From positions 3,597,001 to 3,661,000 of the forward strand of contig JAVTVJ010000143.1 of NCBI GenBank assembly GCA_034509425.1: a stretch of 64,000 nt of DNA, read 5' to 3'. Shown here piece after piece: positions 50,776 to 63,500 of the stretch (within the stretch, counting starts at the first letter, position 1; each line of letters begins with the position of its first letter). The position numbers were made by a program, and so were the translations under genes. The notes below the pieces were generated by a model that ran no database searches, was not told the DNA's origin, and saw only the letters and a list, made by a program, of their open reading frames with translations. This DNA is from Eopsaltria australis. Taxonomy: Eukaryota > Chordata > Aves > Passeriformes > Petroicidae.

Positions 50776-51245
50776 GAATGCTGGGGTCAGCCTTGGCTGC
50801 AGTGCCATGGAGTGCAGAATCTGGTGTGGAGAAGCCAGGCAATGAACCCTTGACTTCAGGAGAGATACCTTTGGCCTCCTCAAGGATCTGTCTGGAGGAA
50901 TCCCATGGGTTAGGGATCTACAATGTCAGGGTGTCCAAGAGAGCTGGTTAATATTCAAGCATCACTTCCTCCAGCCTCAAGACTGGTGCATGCCTGTGAA
51001 TAAGAAATCACACAAAGCAGAGCAGGAGACATCCACGGATGAGCAAACAGCTTCTGGCAAAACCCAAAAGGAAGAAGAAAGTTTATGAAATGCAGAAAAA
51101 GGGACAGGCTATTTGGGTGGAATATAGGAATGTTGTCAGAGTATGCTGATATATGATGAGGAATGCTCAGGTCCACTTGGAATTAAACATGGTAAGGGAT
51201 GTCAAGGACTACCAAAAAGGCATCACACCCAATTTTCTCTAACCT
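50776..51245 (+). mobile_element. CR1 LINE ORF2 remnant, 3' piece of interrupted copy
   Basis: After the nested insert, ORF2-like sequence resumes with AGVSLGCSAMECRIW (CR1: GGSLGCSDHEMVEF), TLDFRRDTFGLLKDLSGGIPW and CQGVQESWLIFKHHFLQ, then a degenerate linker to ~51245. Internal stops and frame changes show it is inactive. It is followed by unique DNA, so the reverse-transcriptase part of this copy is missing. Confidence 0.75.
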
Positions 51246-51734
51246 GTTTTCAGATTACACAGTGAGCCTGTCAGATGGAATGGGTTACTTCTTATAATGG
51301 CAGAAAAACAATTAACTGGGTGCATTTATAGTACAATAATGAAGGCTGTACATTATCACCCTGCTAACTCTATTTTGTGCTTTGGCAAAATAAAACCCAG
51401 TAACAAACAAGATACAAAAGTGTATTTTGTAGCTAAATATCTATCTTAACATTCTGCCTATTTTTTTTACACTTCAATGAACTTAATATAAAAATACTTC
51501 TGGAAAATATTTGATGTGAATATTATTCTGTAGCTCCTTTTTGAATTACTGTGAATACATTTCATGCCTGAAATGCCTACTTGTGAGGCTTTTTGTATTA
51601 TGAGGTTGCAACATACGTGCAAATAAAGCAGCTGGCACTGTGTCCTGTTAAAAAAAAAGGGCCATAAAAGTACTGACCTGCTGTCCTGTGGCTTCTCATT
51701 TTAGTACACATAATTTGGTAAAGCACTTACTGTA
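51246..51734. other. Spacer between two CR1 copies
   Basis: This ~490-bp AT-rich spacer contains a short poly(A) run near 51650. No gene is seen. Confidence 0.45.
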
Positions 51735-52620
51735 ATTTAGCTCAGGTTGGAACGGACCTCATAAAATCATCTCTTGTTTAGCACCCTGACCACTTGACTT
51801 TTAAACCTCCATGATGGGGGCTCCACTAAGGCCCTGGGACATTGACTGCTTTCACTGTAAAAAATTCTTCTCTTACATCAAAATGGAACCTCTCTGAGTA
51901 CAGCTTGTGCCCTTTGCTTGTTGTCCTCTCCATGTGTGTCCTTGTGAAAAAAGAGCATCCATGCTTTTTCTGGCTGCCTTTTGGGAACTGGAAAACTATT
52001 GTGAGATTCCCCCGAGCCTCCTCTTCTCCAGAGTGAAAAGACATAACTCCTTAAGTCTTTCCCCACAGAGCAGGTTCTCCAGCTCTTTGATCACCTTTGT
52101 GGCCCTCCTTTGAGCCCTCTGCAGTGTGTCCATGTCTTTTTTGAATGGTGCATACCAGGGCTGGGCACAGTAGTGCAAGTATGGCCTGCCAAGTGCTGAC
52201 TAGACTGGGATGATCACAACTCTATCTCTGCTAGTCATGCTCCATGGATGCAGCCTAGGATCCGATTTGCCTTCCTGACTAACTGTGGGCTCATGTTATC
52301 TTGTCCACCAGGATTTCCAGGTCCCTTTCACCAAGGCTCCTCTTCAGACGGATTCCAGCCTGTCCTGGGCACTTTGGTTATGCCATCCCAGGGGCACAGC
52401 CTTGCACTTATCTTTGTTAAACTTCATACTTCTCTTTCTATCCCACTCTTCCAGCCTGTCCAGGTCTCCCTGTAAGATATCCCTTCTGACATGTTCAATG
52501 CACCACCCAGTTTGGTGCCACCACCAGATTTGGTGAAGGTGCTTTCAATCCCATCATCCAGACCATCGAGGAGGATGTTAAACAGCATGGGGCACTATAG
52601 GGATTGGGTGGGCAGGAATT
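51735..52620 (-). mobile_element. CR1 LINE remnant, reverse-transcriptase C-terminus to 3' UTR
   Basis: The minus strand encodes CR1 ORF2 C-terminal sequence: LFNILLDGLDDGIESTFTK, then GGGTKLGG where active copies have FADDTKLGG, MKFNKDKCKAV, LHYCAQPWYAPFKKDMD and LQRAQRRATKVIKEL, then LEKRRLGG, followed by 3'-UTR sequence. The catalytic Asp-Asp is lost and frames are broken, so it is inactive. Ends are approximate. Confidence 0.85.
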
Positions 52621-55600
52621 CCTCCTGAGATCGTGCAGGATCAGAAACTCCCTTGTGTTTGGTAGGTGTGAGCTTCCCCTGGAGCTGATCAAAGGAGGAG
52701 GAAGTCATTGGTAAGTGAAGAATTAAATGGAAAACTAAGCCAAAAACCAGTCTCCTTCAGGTAAGCATCAGAATTCAGAGTTTGGTAAAGGGGCCTCTGC
52801 AACTATAAATCCTGAATCAGCCCTTTGAGTCAGAGGTTCCCACTTGGGCTCAGAGAGAGTCAGAGAAGCTGAGCTCTAATATTAGCAGGAGCTGAGTGCC
52901 AAACTCAGCCCCCACAGAACTGAGATGCTGTGTTTGCTTCTGAGAGAGGCAGTATCTCTGACTCATCCTTCTCCTTGGCCTACAAAGGAAATAGGTGAGG
53001 CAGTGGGGCTCCTGGAATTTCAGTGAGTCTTCTGCATAGATCCTCTTTGCCCAAATATTAGTGTTCTGGGGATGCACAGACTGGGAATGGCAACAGGGTG
53101 TGCAACCTACTGTATTGATCTACTACTATTCATACCAGAAACACTTGAAAATGGTATTTCTTAGAATATTTAACTTGCTCAGTGGTTTTCTCAGATAAAC
53201 TGTCATCAGGAAAGCCTATGGTTCTGTCTGACTTCTTTAGGAAATGAAGCTTGTGTTTTTGTGCTGGTGAGCAATCTGCCCATGTTAGGTTTGACTCTAT
53301 TGGCTAATCTTCACCAAATGGATACATTATTCACCTGTAAGGAAGCAGGAATCAAGACTAAGTGGCTTTTTTATAATTTCTCACAATACTATTGATGTGC
53401 ATAGTAATTAACTTTCAGAATTTTCCTCTGAAGTGTTTATTCTGTGCTTTCTTATTTATATACACACAATTAGTCTAAAAATCACTGTGCTTCTTGAACC
53501 AAAAATAATTTTAAAAATACATGAGAAGATCTAATATGTGGTAGTCACAGTTTTGATGCAATGATATATGTTTGTGAATATTAGCTCTGGTAGCACATTG
53601 AATGATGTAGTAAGAGGAAATTATTGGTTGATATCAGTGTAATTCAGAACAGAGAATAGCCTTTCATTCAGAAGATATCTATAACATTTAGTTCTATTAG
53701 ATGCTGAGGTGGTAAAATGTGTAACAGATTCACTCAGTGAAAATTGCCTACATTTCACAGAAATTACAAAATGGGAAGAAAACAATAGCAAAGGGTTTGG
53801 AAGGATGAGGGAAATTACTTTCTCTTATTACTGATTTTTTTTTTAAACAAAACACAATAACCTGTTCTCTGTTCTGCCTCCATTAAAGAAGGAAATAATT
53901 CTATACATGTGAGGGAAAGAATAATCATGAGGTTTCTTTAAGACTTAAGAGCAAGCTACTTACAAAATGATAGTTGTATATTGAAGTTCTGTCATCTTCA
54001 GATAAATGCAGACAGCATTATCTTCAACTTAGCTCTGCTTAGGGTAACAATGAGCAGCTGAGATGCAAATTTTGAGGACTGGGGTGATGGTGTTGAGCTG
54101 AAAGAAGAACTCAAATAACTTTTCAGCTCTGGGGCAGTACTACCAGAGTCATTTACCACAAGACTAGCAATAAATCTTTAGATCAGTGATTCACAGCCTT
54201 GGTGGCAACTGGAATGCCTTTTTGCTTCTGGATACTCAGATCTCTCAGTGTCCAAACTCTGTTAGAAAGAGATTTGTGCCTTGCCCACAGATTTAGCCAC
54301 AGAAATCGTGCGTTTGCGTTCTCCATGCTCAGTTATCATAAATCTCTCTATTCAGGGTGGAAACTCTCATCTCGAAAATCTAAAATTGTTTCTAATGCAA
54401 GAAAGACAGCAACATAAGTTACTGGTGTCACTGCATTTTAGTGATCACCTGCTAAATATTGAATAGAATTCAAAACAGACATCTTGAAACTTCTGCAACC
54501 AGTCATTTCTAGTTAGCTGGATGATGACATTCCTCCAATAAAACATTTACTTTCTGTAATGTCATTGTTTCATTGGAATTACTCATACATGGGAGACTTT
54601 TTTTTTTCTGGTAATTTATCTCCCAAGCCTAGAATTCATTACAATTGCTCATATAACATTAGAGATTTTGTGTACCTACCTGAGAAGGGTTTTAAACAAT
54701 GTGTTCACCTTTGATGTTGCCTGGGAAGCAGGAAAGAACCTCAGTCATTTTTCTTGCAGATGGACATCACTGTGACTGCAGTGGTTTCTAATATTTGATT
54801 TTAATATTCATTGGTGAGTTGCTGAAAACAACCCTACTAGACAAATTCAGCACAGACATAGCAGACACACCTTTTCCTGCTTCATTCATTATCTCTCTGT
54901 AATCTCAGCTGTGGAGGGAGTCAACTGCAGACTCCAGACCCTTTGAAAATATAATGCAAAATCCACTTTTATTCAGAGTTTTTCCTACTATATGAGATAA
55001 CCATTCTGTATGGTTTATGCTTTTTTCTAATTAAAATTTACATGGGCCCATCCTGCCTCATCAATTGTATAAGAGAGACCTTTTTACCATTAAAGACATG
55101 GTAGAATCCTCTGCCATTTGTTCTCAAAACGAAACCTTCAGCGACAAAAATGCAATAATTTTATTTCCCAAGTCCAATGTTTCAATACTGTCATTTATTT
55201 AATCCATATTATAATTTCCTTAAAAATTCAAAGTTTTTTGCTCTGGCTGCAAACAGTATCCTTCCCTGTTTTTCTCTTAATTATTTTTGAAATGCAGCAA
55301 CAATCACATCTGTAAAATTACATATACGTGTTGCTGTGTGAGACAGCCAATCCTGCCTCTCATGTATCAGTTTAGAACCATCAGAGGCAGTTTTGTTATC
55401 AATGCTTATTGTTCCATTGAGTGAATTTTAGATGAGCTTCATTGTGAGCTATCTGATGATGGGCCTCTGGTGAGGATTAGGCATAACCCAACAGCTACTG
55501 CAAATTGCATTTAGCCTTTACAATTAACCAGACAACAAATAAATCAGTAGAGGAATTGGTGCATTGAAGGGTCTCCTCAATGAAAACAAGCTGTGCAGTC

Positions 55601-57139
55601 ACAGAGATGGCCATTAGTCAAGCTAAGCTAGGAAAGGCAGGCTTCAGAATAATGCTCATTTTTTTCCTCTGAGCAGTGAGATTAAAAATTTCTATGGAAT
55701 AAAAAAAGGATTAATGGCATTCTTGACAAAGAAAATTGAGGGAATGAGAACATCAATCGTAGGAATGACTGATAAAATTATTTAATTGGCACTAACATAA
55801 AGATAGATTTAGACAAAAAAGTATGATGGGCAAGTGATGGATTAAGCTCTTCAGTATTCAAGAAGGCTTTCCTTTGCATCTCAGTCTAGTGGAGATGAAG
55901 AGATCATTTCACTCTAATTTGACAGGAAGGTGCAAGTACTGTGGATGAGAAATGAATAAAAACTGCAGGTCCAAACACATTGTTTCAAATACTTTTAACA
56001 GGAACATCAAGAATCAAATTGTGGTCAAAGCTCACAGAATCAGCACATTTTGGTAACATTTCTTGAATGCAAAATTGGGCTTCCCTTAATGTAGCTTCTG
56101 TGGTTTTATTCAAATAACAACATAAAGAAAACATTTTGTGGCACAAAGAAACTTCAAGTTTCAAAAATTACTTCGTGGAAGTTAACAGCTGAAAGCCAGG
56201 GAATTTCAATCAAAAGTGCACTTTTGATAAGGTAAAGGAAAACGTCACTTTGCAAAAATTATACTGCTGTTTTCCGTATCTATGTAATCTGAATTGTGAG
56301 GATAGTGCAATGGCTGAGAGAACACCTTCAGCAAATGGTAAAAAGTATCAAATAAAATCTGCAAAGCTGAACTTCCCATGTATGTACATCAGCATTTAGG
56401 AATTGCATAAAATAAACTTTATCCCAGCAGATTTTGCTCAGAGACCCAAAGACAGTGCTAGACTATGAAACCCTACTGCATCCCACAAAAGAGGGTAAGG
56501 AAATAGAAATACAAGAAGCAGCTTCTGCTTCTAGCTTGGATTGTGAACATTGTGCTACATTGAAGAAAACAAGTTTGCTTTTAAACTAGTGAATGATTAG
56601 TGTGCTGTTCAAAAGCTTGCAGAGACTCTTTAGCAGTTTCTGAAAAAGGAGCTGTAAGCATAACTATTCTGTGCAACATCTCTGATGTTTTCTCATTGAA
56701 AGAGAAATGAATTTGAAGGACTTGTGCTGAATAAACTAGTTTGTTGTAGAGAAAATACAATTTGGCAGGGGGGAAGAAAAGGAACTAATCCTGGAATGTC
56801 TGCTTTATAATTCAGTTTTGCACATCCCGATACCAGCTGGAACCACAACTAAGATAAGCAAAGTGGTGAAACTCCACTGGTTGTGAACGCACAGGCCAGG
56901 GCTAGTCTGGTCACTGGAGAGAGCTAAATCCCTGACTTTCATATACTGCCCTGAAAAAAGTGCTGTCTCGGGTGCAGAGCGGCAGGAAGCATAGAGTTTT
57001 AGCAGCTCCTCACACTGATGCTGGAGCACCGGGCACGACTCGAAGGGATTTCAAGGGAGTGAACCACAGGGAGCTGCAGGGCTCGCCAGCAGAGCAGGGC
57101 TGTGTGAAGTCCTCACTGTCTCCAAACGCCAGGACTCTT
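52621..57139. other. GAL upstream intergenic DNA
   Basis: No gene is supported here. A GC-richer patch at 52800-53080 looks repeat-like but I do not recognise it. The stretch ~55370-55720 is the best candidate for conserved regulatory DNA near GAL (separate entry). Confidence 0.45.
55370..55720. promoter_or_regulatory. Candidate conserved regulatory element ~2 kb upstream of GAL
   Basis: The block has mixed composition with many factor-like words (GATGATGGGCCTCTGG, GCAAATTGCATTTAG, TTTACAATTAACC, CAAATAAATCAG). No coding potential or repeat signature is visible. The call rests on its texture and its position upstream of a tightly regulated neuropeptide gene; it is inference only. Confidence 0.2.
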
Positions 57140-57460
57140 GTCCGCCAGCAGCACACGCAGACACGTGTGTTCAGCGCTGCTCCCGCACCCGAGTCTCTGG
57201 AAAGCGGTGTGTGTTCCTTTCCGCACCCCTGTCCCCCTTGTCCCCCGGTGCCGCGGGCGGGCGGGGGCGCAGGCACAGGGCAGGGGCAGCGGCGAGCTGC
57301 AGCTCCCGGCTCCCCGCGTCGTGATTCCGGGTGCCTCTAATTGGATTGCCGCAATTTCTGCCTTTCCTAAAGCGGCGGGTGGAGAGGGGGAGATGGCCCG
57401 GGGGAGGCGGGGGGAGGCGGTGGGCGGCTCTCGGTTCCGCGGCGCGGCCGCTCCGCAGCC

Positions 57461-57468
57461 CATAAAGC
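57461..57468 (+). promoter_or_regulatory. GAL: TATA-like box of GAL
   Basis: CATAAAGC stands in otherwise GC-rich DNA ~30 bases before the inferred transcription start (~57490) and ~100 bases before the exon 1 donor at 57571. The position is right for a TATA element; the start site itself is inferred. Confidence 0.55.
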
Positions 57469-57489
57469 GCGGTGGGAGCGCGGCGCGGC

Positions 57490-57570
57490 CGCGGCCATGC
57501 AGTGAGAGCCCGCCGTGGGACAGCCCCGGAGCGCTGCGAGGGACCGAGGGACACTCCGCCCCGCCTCAAG
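57490..57570 (+). other. GAL: GAL exon 1 (non-coding)
   Basis: This is the 5'-UTR exon, with an inferred start ~30 bases after the TATA-like box and a clear donor (CTCAAG then GTACCC). It contains a two-codon upstream ORF, ATG CAG TGA, at 57497-57505. The exon end is seen; its start is approximate. Confidence 0.65.
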
Positions 57571-60500
57571 GTACCCGTCCCGGGCCCGCTCCCGGCCGGC
57601 ATGGGGCTGCCCAGCCCCGGCAGCCGCGATGGGGAGTGGGTTCCCCCTTCCCACGCAGCCGCCCGTGGCCCGGGGCAGGCAGAGCGTTTACCCCGGTGCG
57701 GTTTCTTTCCAGATGCAGAGGTGCACCAGTTTCCTGTTTCTGTCTTTAATCCTGTGTGCTGCCCTCTCGGAAACGCTCGGGCTGGTTTTCTCAGTAAGTA
57801 ACCGAGTATCCGTGTCTCGGCCGGCGAGGAACCGTGAGACTCCTAGGGATCCTAGGGATACACACCGTTCTTAGATATGAGATATGGGGATTGCAAAGGG
57901 TGCAGTACTCAAAGTCATTTCGGGCTATAAACAGTTTGCCTTTTTTTTTTTTTTTTCTCCAGCTAAGAATCTGGAGATTTTAAATACTGACTCCCTTGCA
58001 AAATTTGCTATGACTAAGAATGTCATGTTGATAGACCAAAATTGAATGGGTGCCCCACCTGCCCCAGAAAAGATGATGGACATATGGGCTTCTTTTATGA
58101 AGAGGCTCCCATGCAAATCCAAGCAATAAAAAGAAACGTTGCTGTTTGTTAATGTGGCCATCAGGTGGTAATAGAAACTTTAAGTATAAAGTCGAAATTT
58201 CTGCCTCCAAAGTGTGATTTGCAGTCATCACTTACGTGGTGTGAAACCTTCAAAGCACATGGATGTCAATAGCAACACTATGGACTTAGGCAGGGAGAGG
58301 GCAAGAACTCACCACGAGTATTTGCTTCAATATGATTTGCTTTAGTTTTTAAACATTTTTTCATCAGAAAAAATGAGCCTTCAGAGCCTTCAGAAGACTC
58401 CTTCTGCTAAGAGAATGTCCTTTTGAGTGTAGGTTGTGCAATAACATACTTTAATATAATAACATACAATTTCTTTTTCTTTAAGGCAAAAGACAAAAGG
58501 GGTTGGACTTTGAATAGTGCTGGTTACCTACTTGGGCCACGTAAGTGAGGCACTGTTTTCTTATTTCATTACTTCAAAATGCAAAAATTGTGTTATTCAG
58601 TTGTCTGAAATTTGTCTAAACCTGCAAGACTGAAGAAACTCATTTGGGAAAACACTTGTTTAGGTGTTTGTTACATGCCTCTCATAGAACTGAGCTGTCT
58701 TAGACAGCAGCTGTTCTTTTCTGAAGAAGTGTGATGGGAGGCCTTATGTCCAGAAACACATCTGCTCACATTTTGTGCTTCTGAACAGTAATTTTCATAT
58801 GACAAATATGTCACCACCAGAAACATTAAAAAATCTTACAGCATCTTAGATGTCAAGGGCAGAATGACAAAATGTGGCATTTAGCGTTTCTCCGTGTACT
58901 TCAGATTTTACCTTTAGATCTTGTTACAAACTGTTTCACTACCTGACTTTATCAGACTACATTTTTTATTTAATTAAAGCCAAACAAATTAAAACAGTAA
59001 CTTGCAAACTCAAGACCGTTAACAGTTCACTATGTGGAAAATCAATATACAAGGTGTTCAAAATACAGGAGTACTGGTTTACAGGTGGAGATAACAAATG
59101 CAGGTTGTAAGAAAAGTAATGCAGTACTAAGCTGTCTCAAATATTTCTCCTTTTACCATTAATTCTTGTGCATGTGGTAACATTAATTACCAATGTTTCT
59201 ATATTTTCAGTCTCAATAACACATAGACAAATCCTACAGATACTTACTCTGACACTCTTCATTCTTTTTAGCTAATGATAAGGATACTCAAAAAAAAAAA
59301 GTTTAATGCAACTTAAATGTGTTAACTGGTTCTGTAAATGTCTGGAATTATATTTGCCCAAAGCAGATCTTATCAAATTGGAGAGAATACAGTGGGGAAA
59401 TGTGCTTGTCAAAGACTTACATTTTACATCTAAGACTGGGTAATAGGAATCATCCTTTGTTGCAGGTCGTATTGATCAGCTTTTACTGATAAAGGAAATG
59501 CCCATTGCAAGGGGGAGAGAAGAGGCATCAGGGGCATGTAAGATAAGATAGTTTCTGAAGGTTGTTCATGTAAACTATCTGCAGTTTTCTTTTAAGCAAA
59601 CTCCCCAGCAACACTCCCTTAAAGACAGAGGAAAGAGTAGTAAGAACGACTTCCCAGTTTACATGCAGATATGCACTTACATTTTTTCTTACAACTTCTG
59701 AATCCAGTAATAGCTTCAGCAAGTTTGTAGCACAGGATTGGGTCTCTGATTGAGACAAATCATAAGCACAAATTTAGAAGAAAGGCTATTGTATTTAATG
59801 ACACATTAACTTCTTCCTTGTGATTTTGGACATGAAAACTGCCCATTGAAATCCATGAAAAGCAGGCAATATAAGAAGGGTTGTTGCTAAGTCAGTTAAC
59901 TCCTCTTGTTTTTAATTTATTTATCAGATGCAGTAGATAACCACAGATCTTTTAACGACAAGCATGGTTTCACTGGTAAACGTGAAATACCGCCTGACGA
60001 GGACATTAAAGCAGGTAATGAAAATCTGGAAACCAGCGTTTTTGATTTGGTTTTAATGTAAAGTAATTTGTTTACTATTGAATTAACTGACTACCTGGAT
60101 ACAAAACTATTTCTGCATTTCAACAGAAATCCTAATAAACATATGAAAGGAAGAAAAATGATATTTGGCCACTCGGTATGACCTTTATATGGTCACAGAT
60201 CACAAAATCTAAGTGATTAGGAAAATGCATCCTAACTTTGGTGCTTTAAATGTGTAATAGATCATATTGCTTTGAGAAAGCTTTGGGTGTTTTCTCTTTT
60301 CATATGTTCAAATAAATATTTCGAATTCTAGCCACTCCATTCCAGCCACTCCAGAGTTAATTGTTTTTTTGGCAAAGAAGAGAGTCCATAAAGGCATTTT
60401 TCAGTAATGAAGGTTATAGAAAATACAAAGTCTCAGTATTTCCTATGGGTAAGCAAGGTGGATTTTCTTCATTAAAAGATTGAGAACCCAGTCACAACTG

Positions 60501-63500
60501 AAGCCAACATGTTTTGATGTTGTATGTGTCAGAATTTGGAAATGGCAATGAAAAGGGTGCAGCCTTGTTCTGGATTTGTCATCCAAAGCTGGGCCTCTAA
60601 GATACCTGTCTAGACTCCCTTTATGAAGAGAAGCTGAAAATTTTTAGGCTTTATTTTGAGCACCTATTTCAGGATAAGATGCAGAAACTTTTAGAAAAAC
60701 CTGTTTTATCTCCTGAGGAGAAACTAAACCTGCTGCGGACATCTAAAGTGGGCTGGGATGAATCTCATCCTTAGGCTGATAAAAATGACCACAGTACTTA
60801 CTGAGTACATTTATCACTGCACTAATGGGGCTAAAACAAAGGTTTTGGAGCCTATTTTAAATACACCTAGAAGAGTGCAAATGTAGTTAACACTAAATAA
60901 GTTCATAAATGAAAGAAATGTGCTTAATTACAGTCTCATACATACATACTTTGTAAAGAGAAGAGAAACATGAATACATTTCCTAGTTGTTACTCTCTGA
61001 AGGGCTGTCAGCTCAGTTCTGGTACAGTTACAGAGTAGGGGTTTGTGTGTGATAGTTTTTTGCTGCTGTGCTTTGGTTTTGTTTGTTGGTTTTTAAGGGG
61101 AAAAAAAAAAACCCTGCTTTCTCAAATACTGCTGTGAAAACAATATTTGGCCAGTCAGAAACCATGTGAAAGTAAGGGATTTGTGATCCAGCAGTAGAGG
61201 TCACATTGCAACCTGTGGCCATTTGTGCATATAGCAGGTCCCTTACAGGAATGGGAATTTATGGATTTATGGAACTTTCTTGCTGGGTATTGTTGTGCCT
61301 CCACAGCTGCAAATAAACCCAACCAAACTTGTCAGGATGAGACTTCAAAATGATACAGCTGCCTCTGCTATGAACTTCATTCTCTTCCCTCACCAAAAGT
61401 TTCTTTGAAGCTGAAGTTTATTGCAGAGTTCCTACCCAAAGGAGATTTAAATATATACGTATATAAAAATTGCATAAGGTAATCATTATCTTATTTGAAT
61501 TGAAAATGAAGGATTTCTCCTGATTATTTGCAAAAGCACCTTAAAATAGCAATATATGCACATATTATTTTATTCATATAAAAGAGTTCATGCAGAGGAC
61601 TGTGCTTTCCTTGAAGGAATGCTGCAAAATTCATAAGCTCTCCAGATAACCTAGAAAAATTTGTAAGCTATGTTAGGGACTGAACACTAGGTCCAGGAAA
61701 AGAAAACCCACAAGAGAACTTCAACCATCTATGAGCATAACTAGTCAAATCTTCAAATTTTAAGATCATAATAGTTTTTTTACTGAAATCTGCAATTTAT
61801 TGAGTATGTAGAATTAAGATCAATAGCAGAGCAATATGTAAATACAATATTCCCAAGTCACTGAGAAAAAGTATTTATCCAATAAATATCACTTGGATAA
61901 TAAAATCTGGGTTAAAAAGTGACTAATATAATAAAAACAAAAATCCATACCAGGTGAGGTGGGAATAAAAGTTAAGAAAAAATTCAAATAAAAAGGTATT
62001 GGTAATGCAAATAATAGTAACAGCATTATGTCAGTTCCAAGAAGACAGGATTTTTAGGTGCAAGTATAATAAATGCATTCTTAAATGCTTATTCTCCATG
62101 TACCAGAAACCTTTGTGTCCCTTACAGCCCTCATCAATGTTTTCAATTTGTGCTACAGAGCTCACTCTGCCTTCTGACCCATCTGATAATGTCTTCAGTG
62201 ATGTAATAATGGACTGTGGGTTCTGGTCTGTGTGCAGAGAACTAAAAATCTTGGGGAAATTACTTCCCATTTGTTCTTAATAGAGAGCAGTTCTCCATCC
62301 TCCTAAAAACAGCAAGGTGTCTTCCTCCAACCCCCTGCTGATTTTTTCCCTCCCATTAACAAATGCAGAAAGCATCCTTCTCAGAAGTGCAGTAACAAGC
62401 ACCCATTAGGCCATTAAAATAGCATCAAAAAGCTGTTTTCACAAGCTGAAAGACAAGTGTTTTGCATTAGATATCTACTTTAAAACATCTTTCTGGACTT
62501 TTAGAGAAACACCCAGGCCTAGCTTTTGGGCTACAAATCACTTCTATATCATCTGAAAGGCTTATTTGGAACAAAGTCAGGCTCCATGAAGAACTTTTAA
62601 CTGTTCTGTAAAGCTGATGAATTTGTTGGCTAAATTTAAGATTTAACCTATCCCTGCAGGCTCAGGTGGACACAAGGGAGAGAGTTGGGAACAGAGGATA
62701 ACTCTCTTCTGCAACAGATCCCACAAGGCCTGAAGACCACATCATTAAGGTGTCAAAGCAGCTGCTATGCAGCAATAACATACAGAGCTGGGTGATTTTG
62801 ATTCTGAGAATTGCAGTTACCGACCTTATAGGGGCTTTGCTCTTCCATGAAATAAAGTTTTCCATCAAGGATTTTAAGGAAAAAGGAATTGGGGTTTTTC
62901 TCCCTCCACAGGGTACTCATAAACTTAGCCACAATATCTCACATGCTGTATCTTTGAACCTTGTTAACTCTAAGAAACGAGCAGCTTCTTTTACAGGGAG
63001 CCTTGGAAGACCCGTGGCTGATGAAAACATCGTGCGCACAGTAATTGAATTTTTGACTTACTTGCATCTTAAAGGTTAGTGAATACCTTTTGATCTTTCA
63101 CAGTTTCTGGTAGGAAATTTGCTGAGGATACAAGACTACCCCTTAATGTACACATCTGGTGCAGATTTGAGTGTGCAGGACTCAGAACAGCACCTGTGGG
63201 ATCACTCACATACAGTGATTCTGCAAAACTTCAGCTCAGTGGAGTTCTGATGTAGCAGAGTTTTGATACCATTTCATCACTTGTTAGTGACAGAAGAAAT
63301 ACATCTTTCTTTTTGCATGTATTCCACAACAAAGTTGCAGGATAAAATTGCAACAACACCAAGCTGAATGTTGGCAAACAGCTCAGAATGCTCTGAAGTA
63401 AAAACTCTGTACAGCCTCACAATTGTGATAAGAGTTGTAGTACTGAGCTCACAGATGGTTCTGTGAGAATGGTAACTACTGTGGAATACAGTGAAGAAGA

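Larger units (their letters stand above)
57170..57720. promoter_or_regulatory. GAL: CpG island over the GAL promoter and exon 1
   Basis: Base composition changes abruptly from AT-rich to very GC- and CpG-rich DNA around 57.1-57.2 kb and back after ~57.8 kb. The island contains GGGCGG GC boxes, GCGGGGGCG at 57261-57269 (an exact EGR-type site), and an inverted CCAAT box (ATTGG, 57340-57344). It covers the TATA-like box, exon 1 and the short intron 1. The long overlapping ORFs here are by-products of the low stop-codon density. Confidence 0.8.

Noticed and set aside
52850..53077. 75-codon minus-strand ORF with Cys and His residues
   Set aside because: Cys/His spacing does not form a zinc-finger pattern. 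The GC-richer patch is more likely an unidentified old repeat.
57138..57874. Several long overlapping ORFs (up to 203 codons) on both strands
   Set aside because: They lie in the GAL CpG island, where stop codons are rare. Their Pro/Arg/Gly/Ala-rich translations match the base composition, not a protein family.
57941..57961. Very strong polypyrimidine tract and AG in GAL intron 2, like a splice acceptor
   Set aside because: Joined in frame to exon 2 it runs into a stop after about six codons, no good donor follows, and the known galanin exon is found at 58486. It is probably a decoy.
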